The notes under the pieces: model-generated
What the model was told of the DNA's origin: nothing
Databases searched by the model: none
What the model saw: only the letters and a program-made list of their open reading frames with translations
Translations under genes and position numbers: made by a program
NCBI RefSeq assembly: GCF_024714495.1
Contig: NZ_JAMZMJ010000013.1
Span: forward strand, 62,001 to 126,000
Source of the DNA: Marinoscillum pacificum
GTDB taxonomy: Bacteria > Bacteroidota > Bacteroidia > Cytophagales > Cyclobacteriaceae
Reading direction: 5' to 3'
Length of the DNA stretch: 64,000 bases
In this document: in pieces, positions 9,394 to 18,100 of the stretch
Layout: every line of letters starts with the position of its first letter
Numbering within the stretch: position 1 is the stretch's first letter

Positions 9394-10359
9394 ATGCTTT
9401 TTAAAACCCATTTTTTTAATAAAACTATCCTTGTTACAGGAGGGACTGGATTTATTGGTTCGAATTTAGTTCATAGATTGGTTTCGTATGGAGCAAATGT
9501 CCATGTAATAGTTAGGACCACATCTCATTTAAATAGAATTGAAGCCGTAAAAAGTCAAATAAACCTAATTGATGTTACAGGTTTATCAGCGAATTTATTA
9601 ACAACTAAAATAATCGATTTATCTCCGGAGTATATTTTTAATCTCGCACAGCCGGCTTATAAAGAACTTATTTCTATCGATGTATTTGCAGATCAGCTGA
9701 GAAGTACTTCAAGTCTGTTGATGACATTATTACATGCCTCATGTACCTCTTCTAATCTGCGGGCTTTTGTGCATGGCTGTAGTTCGACAATATATCATTG
9801 GAACGAAGAAAGTTATATTTTATCAGAGAAAACCATTTTGAAACCAGCTACAGAGCGTGGCTTAATTAAACTTAATGAGAGAAACTTATGTGTGTTTGGT
9901 GCAGAGGTATTGAATTTGCCGATCAGGATAGCAAGAATTTTTAGAGCATATGGTCCAAGAGATCACAGCTATAAGTTAATCATCAAGGTTATCGAGTGTA
10001 TTATGAACAATCAACCAATGAGTGTTACTAATGATCGTTACAAAAGAGATTATATCTATATCGAAGATCTCATTGATGGGTTGTTGCTTATGGCAATTAA
10101 TAAAATTGAAAATGGTTGTGAGGTGAATTTTGGTTCTTCAAAGCAGTATTCTGCAAGGGAAATAATATGTCTTATTGAATCCGTGATTGGAAAAGATTTA
10201 GTAAAATCTGGAGAGCTTAAGCCATCTGTTTATGATAGAGGTGAATATGTGGCTGATATTTCAAAAGCCGAAGAATTATTAGGTTGGAAGAATAGCCGGA
10301 GCATTGAAAAAGGTCTAGACGAAACTATAAAGTGGTATTTTGAAGAATATGGATTATAA
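9394..10359 (+). CDS. NAD-dependent epimerase/dehydratase homologue lacking the catalytic Tyr
   Basis: Extended short-chain dehydrogenase of 321 residues, family of UDP-glucose 4-epimerase and nucleotide-sugar dehydratases. The Rossmann motif TGGTGFIG lies at residues 15-22, the serine strand reads HGCSSTIY (Ser130/131), and RIARIFRAYGPRD plus RDYIYIEDLIDGL match the family. The usual active-site YxxxK is changed: the segment reads ERGLIK, putting Arg155 where Tyr is expected while Lys159 is kept. The enzyme may therefore be inactive in classical hydride-transfer chemistry or use another acid/base. Its 3' end overlaps the GT2 gene, so the two form one transcript. A role in making a nucleotide sugar for the local surface glycan is inferred from context. 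Confidence 0.75.
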   Translation: MLFKTHFFNKTILVTGGTGFIGSNLVHRLVSYGANVHVIVRTTSHLNRIEAVKSQINLIDVTGLSANLLTTKIIDLSPEYIFNLAQPAYKELISIDVFADQLRSTSSLLMTLLHASCTSSNLRAFVHGCSSTIYHWNEESYILSEKTILKPATERGLIKLNERNLCVFGAEVLNLPIRIARIFRAYGPRDHSYKLIIKVIECIMNNQPMSVTNDRYKRDYIYIEDLIDGLLLMAINKIENGCEVNFGSSKQYSAREIICLIESVIGKDLVKSGELKPSVYDRGEYVADISKAEELLGWKNSRSIEKGLDETIKWYFEEYGL

Positions 10360-11050
10360 GTTAAGTGTTGTTATCCCACTGTATAACAATGCATTAGCAA
10401 TACTTGAGCTAACTGAACGGATTTATAAGCAGGTGAACGATGTGATTTCCTATGAATTGATATTTGTTAATGACTGCTCTACTGACAATACTCATGATGT
10501 TTTAAAAAATTTAGCTAATGGGTATAGCTCTTTAAGAATTATAAGTCTTGAGAAGAATGTTGGCCAGCAAAGTGCTACTCTCGAAGGAATAAGAAAAGCC
10601 AGAGGAGAAATGATAATTGTTATGGATGGTGACCTTCAGGATCAGCCAGAGCTTATTCCAAATCTTTTGAAGGTATATTCAAGTAGTGGGATTTCCATAT
10701 TTGTAAAAAGATTGGGAGCTTATCAATCCAGATCAAGAATGCTAACTTCCAGGTTGTTCAAATTCATTTTGCAAATCTTTACGGGCTTACACCCCAATGC
10801 TGGTTCATTTTATTTGATTGATTCTCAAGTGAAAGAACGTTTGTTAGCAGCTTGTGGTCAGTTAAAAAAACCTTATTTAACTGTAATGATTGCCTTATTG
10901 TCAGATAGGATTGAATATTTGGAAGCTATTCGAGATATTTCGCAATACCCTTCCTCATTTACGTTTTCAAAAAGATTGAAATATGCCTACATAGCAGCAT
11001 TTTGTGCAATCAAAACTCGGAGAATTAAAAAGCAGCATTTGAAATTGTAA
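10349..11050 (+). CDS. family 2 glycosyltransferase, polyprenyl-phosphate-sugar synthase type
   Basis: GT-A fold enzyme of about 233 residues. LSVVIPLYNN opens the fold, VNDCSTDNT is the nucleotide-binding region, and MDGDLQDQPE is the DxD-like motif in the form seen in DPM1/ArnC/GtrB enzymes, which transfer a sugar onto polyprenyl phosphate. Unlike GtrB or ArnC there is no clear pair of C-terminal membrane helices; the protein ends in a basic tail (KTRRIKKQHLKL), as in the shorter soluble DPM1 form. The ATG at 10349 overlaps the epimerase gene by 11 bases; a TTG at 10340 is also in frame. Its last 26 bases overlap the convergent aldolase gene. Likely supplies the lipid-linked sugar for the GT-C-like protein at 7808-9373 (inference). 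Confidence 0.75.
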   Translation: MDYKLSVVIPLYNNALAILELTERIYKQVNDVISYELIFVNDCSTDNTHDVLKNLANGYSSLRIISLEKNVGQQSATLEGIRKARGEMIIVMDGDLQDQPELIPNLLKVYSSSGISIFVKRLGAYQSRSRMLTSRLFKFILQIFTGLHPNAGSFYLIDSQVKERLLAACGQLKKPYLTVMIALLSDRIEYLEAIRDISQYPSSFTFSKRLKYAYIAAFCAIKTRRIKKQHLKL

Positions 11051-11801
11051 ATTTATCGGACATCCATTGACTTTGGAGATCAGAGTCTAATTCATTGTGG
11101 CAAAAGTGGTTGCTTAAACTTTCAAGAATTTCTTGCGCGTCATATTGGTTGAGATCACGATAAAATGAACGTCTGAGGATTCCAAAGTGACACCCATGAC
11201 GTTTCATAGCTCTAATGATAACTTCACACGGTATTGGAGCACCAAGTGATGGGTGAGTAAGGCCTGCTAATCCAAATTTTTTATTAACTTTTCTAGCTAT
11301 TAATTCTAAAGAGCCATCAATCATAGGGGTGAAAATATTTGCTCTATGATTGCAAATTGCTAAGTCATTTAACCCCACATAAAATCTGGTTAAAGGCAGT
11401 GTGTTCAACTCTTCAACAGCTGATAATGATTCATTTGTTTCCAACATAATGCTTAATCTGCATCTGTTGTTAATGTAATTCAATACTCTTTCAACTTCAC
11501 TGACCGATCGTACCATAGGTAAAAGTATCTCATCTGCACCTTCACCAATGACATTGTCAATTTCAGATGTATTTATTGGCGACTGAGGATTAATTCGACA
11601 AATGATATCTTTTTTGGTGTTGTTTCTTGCAGTAGTCAGGTCATCAAGATGGTGTTCTGTTATTTGAGTGTCATACAGGGACTGACGCAATTCTTTGCCT
11701 TTTTTCTCTAAATCCACAATATAACCTGTCAGGAGTGGGGAGTCTATTTTGTGAAGAAGTTCGAGAGATGAATAGAAAGCCCAGAGTTCAAACTTGCTCA
11801 T
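11025..11801 (-). CDS. HpcH/HpaI aldolase / citrate lyase beta-like protein
   Basis: TIM-barrel enzyme of 258 residues. The core matches HpcH/HpaI and citrate lyase beta family proteins: CRINPQSP (substrate-binding Arg), GADEILLPMVRS, then IMLETNESL with the metal-binding Glu and FYVGLNDLAI with the metal-binding Asp. Family members split or form C-C bonds between pyruvate- or acetyl-type nucleophiles and aldehydes. Placed after two methyltransferases and facing sugar-synthesis genes, it may build or modify a keto-acid sugar or an acyl decoration; that is inference. The ATG overlaps the stop of the upstream methyltransferase in an ATGA arrangement, which suggests translational coupling. It is the last gene of the minus-strand operon 13347 to 11025. 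Confidence 0.65.
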   Translation of the reverse strand: MSKFELWAFYSSLELLHKIDSPLLTGYIVDLEKKGKELRQSLYDTQITEHHLDDLTTARNNTKKDIICRINPQSPINTSEIDNVIGEGADEILLPMVRSVSEVERVLNYINNRCRLSIMLETNESLSAVEELNTLPLTRFYVGLNDLAICNHRANIFTPMIDGSLELIARKVNKKFGLAGLTHPSLGAPIPCEVIIRAMKRHGCHFGILRRSFYRDLNQYDAQEILESLSNHFCHNELDSDLQSQWMSDKFTISNAAF

Positions 11802-12616
11802 TTGGATTCTTTTTTAGCTACAACTAAACACGTGGATCCGAAGGGGATATGCATCTTTTTTGAAATCATATAAGATTCAATTCTTAAAATGAACTTTAAG
11901 ATTATCCCAATGAATGACGACTTATCAATGTGTCCAAATTTTCTCCTTTTTGTTTCTTTTTTCTGAAGCTTGTAAAATTTTCTAACCGGCCAGATGACAA
12001 ATGGGAGAAGAAAAAACAGATATGACTTATACTGTACATTGAATCCTGCTTCCTTTAAAATCGTCGTTAATTCAGTTAAATTATATCTCCTAAAATGACC
12101 GACCTCTTTATCGAATTCAGAATAGAGAAATTGCCATGCAGGCACGGTGATCCAAAGCGTTCCATTTTGCAATAGAATATCATGTATGCTTGCTATTATA
12201 TCCTTATCATTCTCTATGTGTTCTAATACATCAAATAGGCCAACAGATTCAATGCTATTGGGTTTAAAGTCTATATTTTGAAGTGAACCCCATATTATTT
12301 GTTCAATACCTCTTTTTTGGGCGTTCTTCACTCCACTTAACCTGGGTTCTAAAAGTATGGTTTGAATGTGTTTTGACTGAAGAAATTCGGAGATTTGCCC
12401 ATTTCCACCTCCAATATCCATCATGTGTTTAATGGGGTATAACTTGATTAGCTCATTTAAGCAAGTTAAACGGTGATTAAACCAGAATGAATTTTCCTCA
12501 CTCTCTTTGATAAGTTCATGACCATTTTTAGTGTAAGAAACCTTTTCTTTCTCTTCAGTTACCCAATACTTATTCTCTGATAAGGTTATGTTGGACGCTA
12601 ATTCAGCAACTTTCAT
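11798..12616 (-). CDS. class I SAM-dependent methyltransferase (first of a pair)
   Basis: A 272-residue methyltransferase. The SAM-binding motif I reads MMDIGGGNGQ, followed by ILLEPR (motif II acidic end) and SIESVGLFDVLEHIEND (motif IV), then LLQNGTLWITVPAW. The region VGHFRRYNLTELTTILKEAGF is typical of bacterial glycan- and lipid-modifying methyltransferases. A hydrophobic stretch near residues 198-212 (YLFFLLPFVIWPV) may let it touch the membrane. It overlaps both neighbours by ATGA junctions and thus belongs to a tight three-gene operon. The acceptor is unknown; a sugar or polyprenyl-linked intermediate is likely from context. Confidence 0.75.
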   Translation of the reverse strand: MKVAELASNITLSENKYWVTEEKEKVSYTKNGHELIKESEENSFWFNHRLTCLNELIKLYPIKHMMDIGGGNGQISEFLQSKHIQTILLEPRLSGVKNAQKRGIEQIIWGSLQNIDFKPNSIESVGLFDVLEHIENDKDIIASIHDILLQNGTLWITVPAWQFLYSEFDKEVGHFRRYNLTELTTILKEAGFNVQYKSYLFFLLPFVIWPVRKFYKLQKKETKRRKFGHIDKSSFIGIILKFILRIESYMISKKMHIPFGSTCLVVAKKESK

Positions 12617-13347
12617 TTTGTTACCGAGATTGATAAAAATGCAGATATACTATTAAATATTCTGGTCTTCTCTATTATTTGTTCGGTTTTCTGACCGAAT
12701 TTATTATTTACAGCAAATGGAGGAAAAAAACCATACTTATCTAGATGAAGGTTTTTCAATCCTGCATAGTCTATTGCTCTTTTGAATTTGGTATGTGTCA
12801 TTTGAGCTACACCTTTATCTCCAGCCCATGACATTCCTGGTGTGCAAGCTATTTGAACATAGTATAGAGGGTTATACGCATTAGGTTCAATGAAGCAAAT
12901 TTTTCCACCTGGCTTTAGAACTCTGGCCATAGCCTGGTAATAAGTTTCCAATTGTAGGAAGTGGTGAAGTGTGAAGAATCCAATAACATAGTCAAATTGC
13001 TCGTCATATTCTGAAGGTATTTCTAGAATATCAGAACAGATCAGATCGATGTTGAATAAATTATTATTGTGCTCAAGTAGCTTTTGAAGAAGGAATGGGG
13101 AAAGGTCTAGCCCTGTAACTTTAAATCCTCTTTTTAATAATGGGAAAGTGAATTTTCCCATACCACAACCTACTTCTAAGATTTTGTCGGTTTGTTTTAT
13201 ACCAGATAGTTCAATCATCTTATCGGCATGTCTGTTGACATAATAGCTATCAACAGGAACCATTGTTTTCTTTATCTTTTGACCGAAATAATCCAGCTGT
13301 GTTTGATTGTGATTCTTTATAGATGATTTAACTATTTGACTACTCAT
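12613..13347 (-). CDS. class I SAM-dependent methyltransferase (second of a pair)
   Basis: A 244-residue enzyme with motif I LEVGCGMGKF, motif II VTGLDLS, motif IV FDYVIGFFTLHHF and motif post-I LKPGGKICFIEPNAYNP, characteristic of the Methyltransf_11/25 group. It opens the minus-strand operon that continues with a second methyltransferase and an HpcH-type aldolase through ATGA overlaps. The coding sequence is visibly AT-rich. Possible acceptors are sugar hydroxyls, carboxylates or lipid intermediates; the sequence does not decide. The ATG at 13347 is the only good start. Confidence 0.75.
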   Translation of the reverse strand: MSSQIVKSSIKNHNQTQLDYFGQKIKKTMVPVDSYYVNRHADKMIELSGIKQTDKILEVGCGMGKFTFPLLKRGFKVTGLDLSPFLLQKLLEHNNNLFNIDLICSDILEIPSEYDEQFDYVIGFFTLHHFLQLETYYQAMARVLKPGGKICFIEPNAYNPLYYVQIACTPGMSWAGDKGVAQMTHTKFKRAIDYAGLKNLHLDKYGFFPPFAVNNKFGQKTEQIIEKTRIFNSISAFLSISVTK

Positions 13348-13496
13348 TAAAATTGACTCAAAGCTTGATGTTCTAACTAAATTATGAGATTTGAAAGTTA
13401 TGTGGTCAATTTAGTTGAAAAATCTTCGGCAAAGCAGCTTTTTAATTTGCATACTAATCTAATCCCATTGATCAGATTCCAGACTAAAGGGAGGAC

Positions 13497-14606
13497 TTAC
13501 TCAATAGTAGAATTAGTCACCTTAATGTCAGTGTCCGCATGCATCGATATGCCTGGGTAGACAGGATACCAGGATCCACCGATGTTGTTTCGAATGATAG
13601 ATTGATCGATGATAATGTTTCCTGTATGATTGTTAGTCACAAAAAAGATCGCTGAGCCATAGGCATTGACTTCATTCTCTTCAATGATTGATCCAAAAAT
13701 GGATAGGGTCATTTCATTCCCATCATTGTAGATAGCACCACCACTTCCACCGCCAGGAGTATTGTCTTGAGCCGGATTGCCTCCATTGCCGACAGCAGTA
13801 TTGTGTGAAAACATGGAGTTGATGATCGTCCAGGAAACGCCTATACTACTAAGTGCTCCACCGTTGGAGCCAGAATTACCAAAACCTTCTGCTCCACCAA
13901 AGGTGCTATTGACTACATATACAGGACGATCCTCAAATTGATCAAACACTCTGATGGCGCCACCTCCTAAGTCAGGCCCTGTAGAAGCACAGGTATTGTT
14001 GAAAAAGCGACTATTAACTACTTTAAGCTGACCACCACGAGCCCAAATAGCTCCACCACCGGTGTATTCCGATTCAGAACTAGAGTTGCCATTGATGAAG
14101 GTGATGTTTTGAATGGTCACTTTAGGGTATTCCTGATCATTGCAGTGTGATGTGGTCCAGGTAAGGCTCTGATCACACGTGTTCATGTATAGTATTCGTC
14201 TTTTACCATCACCACTGAGTGTGATAAGTCCACCACCATCTATCACCACCTCATCGGTGGCATCGTTGTATATTTTAGCTGTTTCTGGTAAGGTGATCGT
14301 TAGGGGTTCAGCTCCACAATTAAATACTATTTTGCCTCCTTTGGAAATGGCATCAATGACCAGTTGACCAGTGCAGATCTCAGGGGTACCATCACCAATT
14401 ACTTGATCTGGATTAGTTACATCTTCAGGCCGTGCTGCGGAAGGTATGGAATAGTTGCCATCTGGATTACCTGCTACAGGCCCATCTTCCGGATTTTCTA
14501 ATAAGTTGATTACTTCGGTATCATTATCATCCTTTTTACAACCTGAAAAAGGAAATATCAAAGAGGAAGTAATTATGATGAGTAAGAGTCTGCTAGTTAG
14601 TGACAT
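13497..14606 (-). CDS. lipoprotein with right-handed beta-helix (polymorphic outer-membrane-type) repeats
   Basis: Surface or periplasmic lipoprotein of 369 residues with lipobox FPFSGC followed by KKDDND. From about residue 100 it shows repeating beta-helix rungs with GGGAIWA, NSRFFNNT, GGGAIRV, NGGALSS, NSMFSHNT, GGAIYND and NSIIE-like elements, the pattern of polymorphic outer-membrane and right-handed parallel beta-helix proteins. No T9SS tail is seen; the protein ends right after a rung (VTNSTIE). Helix repeats often form adhesins or polysaccharide lyases, but I see no catalytic signature. It is transcribed after the thioredoxin gene but a strong terminator separates them, so it probably has its own promoter. 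Confidence 0.7.
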   Translation of the reverse strand: MSLTSRLLLIIITSSLIFPFSGCKKDDNDTEVINLLENPEDGPVAGNPDGNYSIPSAARPEDVTNPDQVIGDGTPEICTGQLVIDAISKGGKIVFNCGAEPLTITLPETAKIYNDATDEVVIDGGGLITLSGDGKRRILYMNTCDQSLTWTTSHCNDQEYPKVTIQNITFINGNSSSESEYTGGGAIWARGGQLKVVNSRFFNNTCASTGPDLGGGAIRVFDQFEDRPVYVVNSTFGGAEGFGNSGSNGGALSSIGVSWTIINSMFSHNTAVGNGGNPAQDNTPGGGSGGAIYNDGNEMTLSIFGSIIEENEVNAYGSAIFFVTNNHTGNIIIDQSIIRNNIGGSWYPVYPGISMHADTDIKVTNSTIE

Positions 14607-14662
14607 AGGAGCCTGGAGGGAGTGTGTTTTCCTGATGTAAACTAGCTTAACATTGCCTTAAA

Positions 14663-14698
14663 TAAAAAAAAATCTCAACCATAACGGTTGAGATTTTA
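14663..14698 (-). terminator. Rho-independent terminator of the thioredoxin gene
   Basis: Read on the minus strand, AAAATCTCAACC and GGTTGAGATTTT form a perfect 12-base-pair stem around GTTAT, followed by a run of T. It lies just after the trxA stop and before the next lipoprotein gene. Confidence 0.9.
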
Positions 14699-14720
14699 AC
14701 TTCTTTTTATGCTTTCTTGA

Positions 14721-15044
14721 TTAAGCTAATTGCTTGTCGATTTTCTCGCTCAATGCCGTTTTTGGCACCGCACCAATTTGCTTATCTACTACTTCTCCGT
14801 TTTTGAATACCAACAATGTTGGGATAGAACGGATACCAAATTTTGCAGAAACTTCTGGGTTAGAATCAACATCTACCTTGCCGATTACCGCTTTGCCGTC
14901 ATAGTCTGCAGCAAGCTCCTCAACAACTGGGCCTATCATTTTACATGGTCCGCACCACTCAGCCCAAAAATCTACTAGTACGGGTTTATCTGTGTTGATT
15001 ACTTCTTCGAAGTTCTGATCGGTTAATTCTAATGGTTTTGCCAT
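14721..15044 (-). CDS. trxA: thioredoxin
   Basis: Classical cytosolic thioredoxin, 107 residues. The active site WCGPC sits in FWAEWCGPCKMIGP, the conserved Asp of VDVDSNPEVS and the cis-proline in RSIPTLLVFKNG are present, and there is no signal peptide. It keeps protein disulfides reduced and donates electrons to ribonucleotide reductase and peroxiredoxins. The length is the usual one for the family. It is followed by its own terminator, and a TATCTTTG minus-7 box lies about 40 bases upstream of the start, so it looks monocistronic. It lies 124 bases downstream of dnaE on the same strand. Confidence 0.95.
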   Translation of the reverse strand: MAKPLELTDQNFEEVINTDKPVLVDFWAEWCGPCKMIGPVVEELAADYDGKAVIGKVDVDSNPEVSAKFGIRSIPTLLVFKNGEVVDKQIGAVPKTALSEKIDKQLA

Positions 15045-15084
15045 TTTGTATATCAGTTTATGTATTCAGTCTATGAGATAACGG

Positions 15085-15121
15085 CAAAGATAGATTTTTT
15101 GTTGATGCTATTTCCGACAAA
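15085..15121 (-). promoter_or_regulatory. candidate promoter of trxA
   Basis: On the minus strand a TATCTTTG box (15085-15092) matches the Bacteroidota minus-7 consensus TAnnTTTG. A TTTG lies at 15118-15121, but the spacing is 25 rather than about 19, so only the minus-7 element is convincing. Confidence 0.4.
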
Positions 15122-15168
15122 CTCTTGATTTGTTAGCTGTCTGACAATTAGCTCATAACTTAAAATTA

Positions 15169-18100
15169 TCAAGCTGTTATTACTCTGTAATTTATCCCGT
15201 CTAGCTGATCGAGATGTTTCAAGAAATCATCTTCTAGACCAATGGTCATTTTCCTACTGGACATTTCCAATGCAATTGGCCGATCCTCGTAGATTCCAGT
15301 GATGCTCACTTTCAGTTGACAGCTCCCAGGATATTTCTTAGTATAACTCTCCAGATCATTTACCAACATGCGTGTGACGTCTGCTAGGTGCATTTGTAAC
15401 TCTATTCCTTTCGCCATTTTATCACGAATTTCACCCAAAGGCTCCATTTGCATGATTTTAAGCTCCAGATCTACTCCATTCCATCTAGGTTGTACCATGC
15501 CGACCACATACATGAACCACCCTGTTTCTAGCAATGGCTTGAAGTTGATGTAGTCAGGTCCAAACAGGAAGAAGGAATAACTATCGTTAAAATCCTCTAA
15601 GGTGAATTGACCGAAAGGCTTACCTTTTTTCGTGGTTCTATGAGCCACACTGGTGATGATTCCTCCAAAGCGCAATTCCCGACCCTTAATAGCTTCTAAA
15701 TCTTTAAGGTCTGAAACTGTACAATTCGTCAGGTAATTCATTTCAAACTTGTATTGATCCAGAGGATGACCTGTGATGTACAGACCTACCATTTCTTTCT
15801 CAATATTCAGCTTTTCGATATCTCCATAAGGCTCTATTCGGCCAATTTTAGGACGCATGACCACAGTAGAATCACCTTCACCACCGCCACCAAAGAGAGA
15901 AACCTGATTGCTTTCTTCTTCTTGTTGCATCTTGTTGGCGTAGCGAATTGCTTTTTCTACTACTGTAGACCCTTCATCATCTGGATCGATGTATTGACGT
16001 CTATGGAATTCTTCAAAACAGTCAAATCCACCAGCCTTCGCTAAACTTTCGAAGGACTTTTTGTTAACCGCTCTAAGATTAACTCTTGACGCAAAATCAA
16101 AAATGTCTTTGAACGGTCCATTTTCTTTACGCTCCTCGATAATAGCTTGTACTGCAGATTCACCAGTACCTTTAATTGCACCGAGTCCGAAACGAATTTC
16201 TCCTTCAGCATTCACCTCGAAATTCATTCCTGATTCGTTCACGTGTGGTCCCAATACTTTGATGCCCAAACTCTTACATTCCTCCATGAAGAAGCTGACC
16301 TTCTCAATGTTGGACTGGTTGTGGGTAAGCACTGAGGCCATGTATTCCGCAGGGTAGTTGGCTTTCAGATACCCTGTGTGGTAAGCTACTACAGAATAAC
16401 ATGTACTGTGTGATTTGTTGAAAGCGTAGGCTGCGAATGCTTCCCAGTCTTTCCAAATCTTTTCTAGTTTGTCCTGTGCATGGCCTTTTTCCTTTGCTTG
16501 CTCTACAAACTTCGGCTTCATCTTATCAAGAACGGCACGCTGCTTCTTACCCATGGCCTTACGTAATACGTCGGCCTCACCTTTGGTAAATCCTGCAAGC
16601 TTCTGTGAAAGAAGCATTACTTGCTCCTGATATACCGTAATACCGTAGGTTTCTGCAAGGTACTCCTCCATGTCAGCCAAATCGTAGACGATCTCGGCTT
16701 TACCGTGCTTACGGTTGATGAAGTCTGGAATGTATTCCATCGGCCCTGGACGGTACAAGGCGTTCATGGCAATAAGGTCTTCCAGCTTATCGGGTTTCAG
16801 TGCGCGCAAGTGCTTCTGCATACCTGGAGACTCAAACTGGAACGTTCCGTTCGTTTCTCCTCGCTGGTATAGGTCATAGGTCACTTTATCATCTAAAGGA
16901 ACCTTGTCAATGTCAATTTCAATGCCATGTCGTTTTCTGACATTATCAATAGCTGTTTTAATAATGGATAGGGTTTTAAGACCCAAAAAGTCCATTTTCA
17001 ACATCCCAGCGGACTCTACTACACTGTTGTCAAACTGTGTAACATAAAGGTCAGAGTCTTTGGCTTTAGAAAGCGGAACGAACTTCGTCAGGTCATCGGG
17101 TGTGATGATTACACCACACGCATGAACACCTGTATTTCGTACAGATCCTTCCAAAACTACCGCCTGATTCAATACCTGAGAAGGTAAGTCTTTCCCATGG
17201 CGCATCCGTTCCAAATCAGGAACTTCTCCCCAGATTTTGGAGAATTTTGCGCCTGGTTTTTCTGGAATCAGTTTGGCGATAGCATCAGTCTCGGGTAGAG
17301 GAAGTTCCATCACACGTCCAGCATCTCGAATAGCTGATTTTGGCGCCATAGTACCGTAGGTAATGATCTGAGCTACCTGAGTAGCGCCATATTTATCTAC
17401 CACGTACTTGATTACACGCTCTCGACCTTCATTGTCAAAGTCAATATCAATATCGGGAAGTGATACCCTGTCTGGATTTAGGAAACGCTCAAATAGGAGA
17501 TCGTAAGCGATAGGGTCAACGTTGGTAATTCCAATACAATATGCAACCGCAGATCCTGCTGCAGATCCTCTTCCGGGTCCTACAGAAACGCCCATGTTTC
17601 GAGCTTCTGTGGTAAAATCCTGTACAATTAGGAAGTAACCTGGATATCCAGTGTTCTCGATTGTTGCTAATTCGAAATCTAACCGCTCCTTTATTTCGGG
17701 AGTGATCTCCTCGTATCGCTTTTTAGCTCCTTCGTAGGTTAAGTGACGCAAAAAGGCGTTTTCGCCTCGTTTACCACCATCTTCATCATCCAGTGGATCT
17801 TTGAATTCTTCCGGAATTTCAAAAGCAGGAAGTAATACATCACGTTCGAGCTTATATTCTTCTACCTTATCGATGAGCTCCTTGATATTCTCAATCGCCT
17901 CCGGAAGATCCGTAAAGGCTGATTTCATCTCATGCTCGCTCTTGAAGTAATAGCTTGAGTTTTTTAGTCCTGGTCTAAAGCCACGTCCACGACCAATTGG
18001 AGTACTTTGCTTTTCGTTTTCTTTGATACAAATAAGTACGTCATGTGCTTTGGACTCTTCTTCATCCAGGTAGAAGAGTTCATTGGCTGCAATGACCTTA

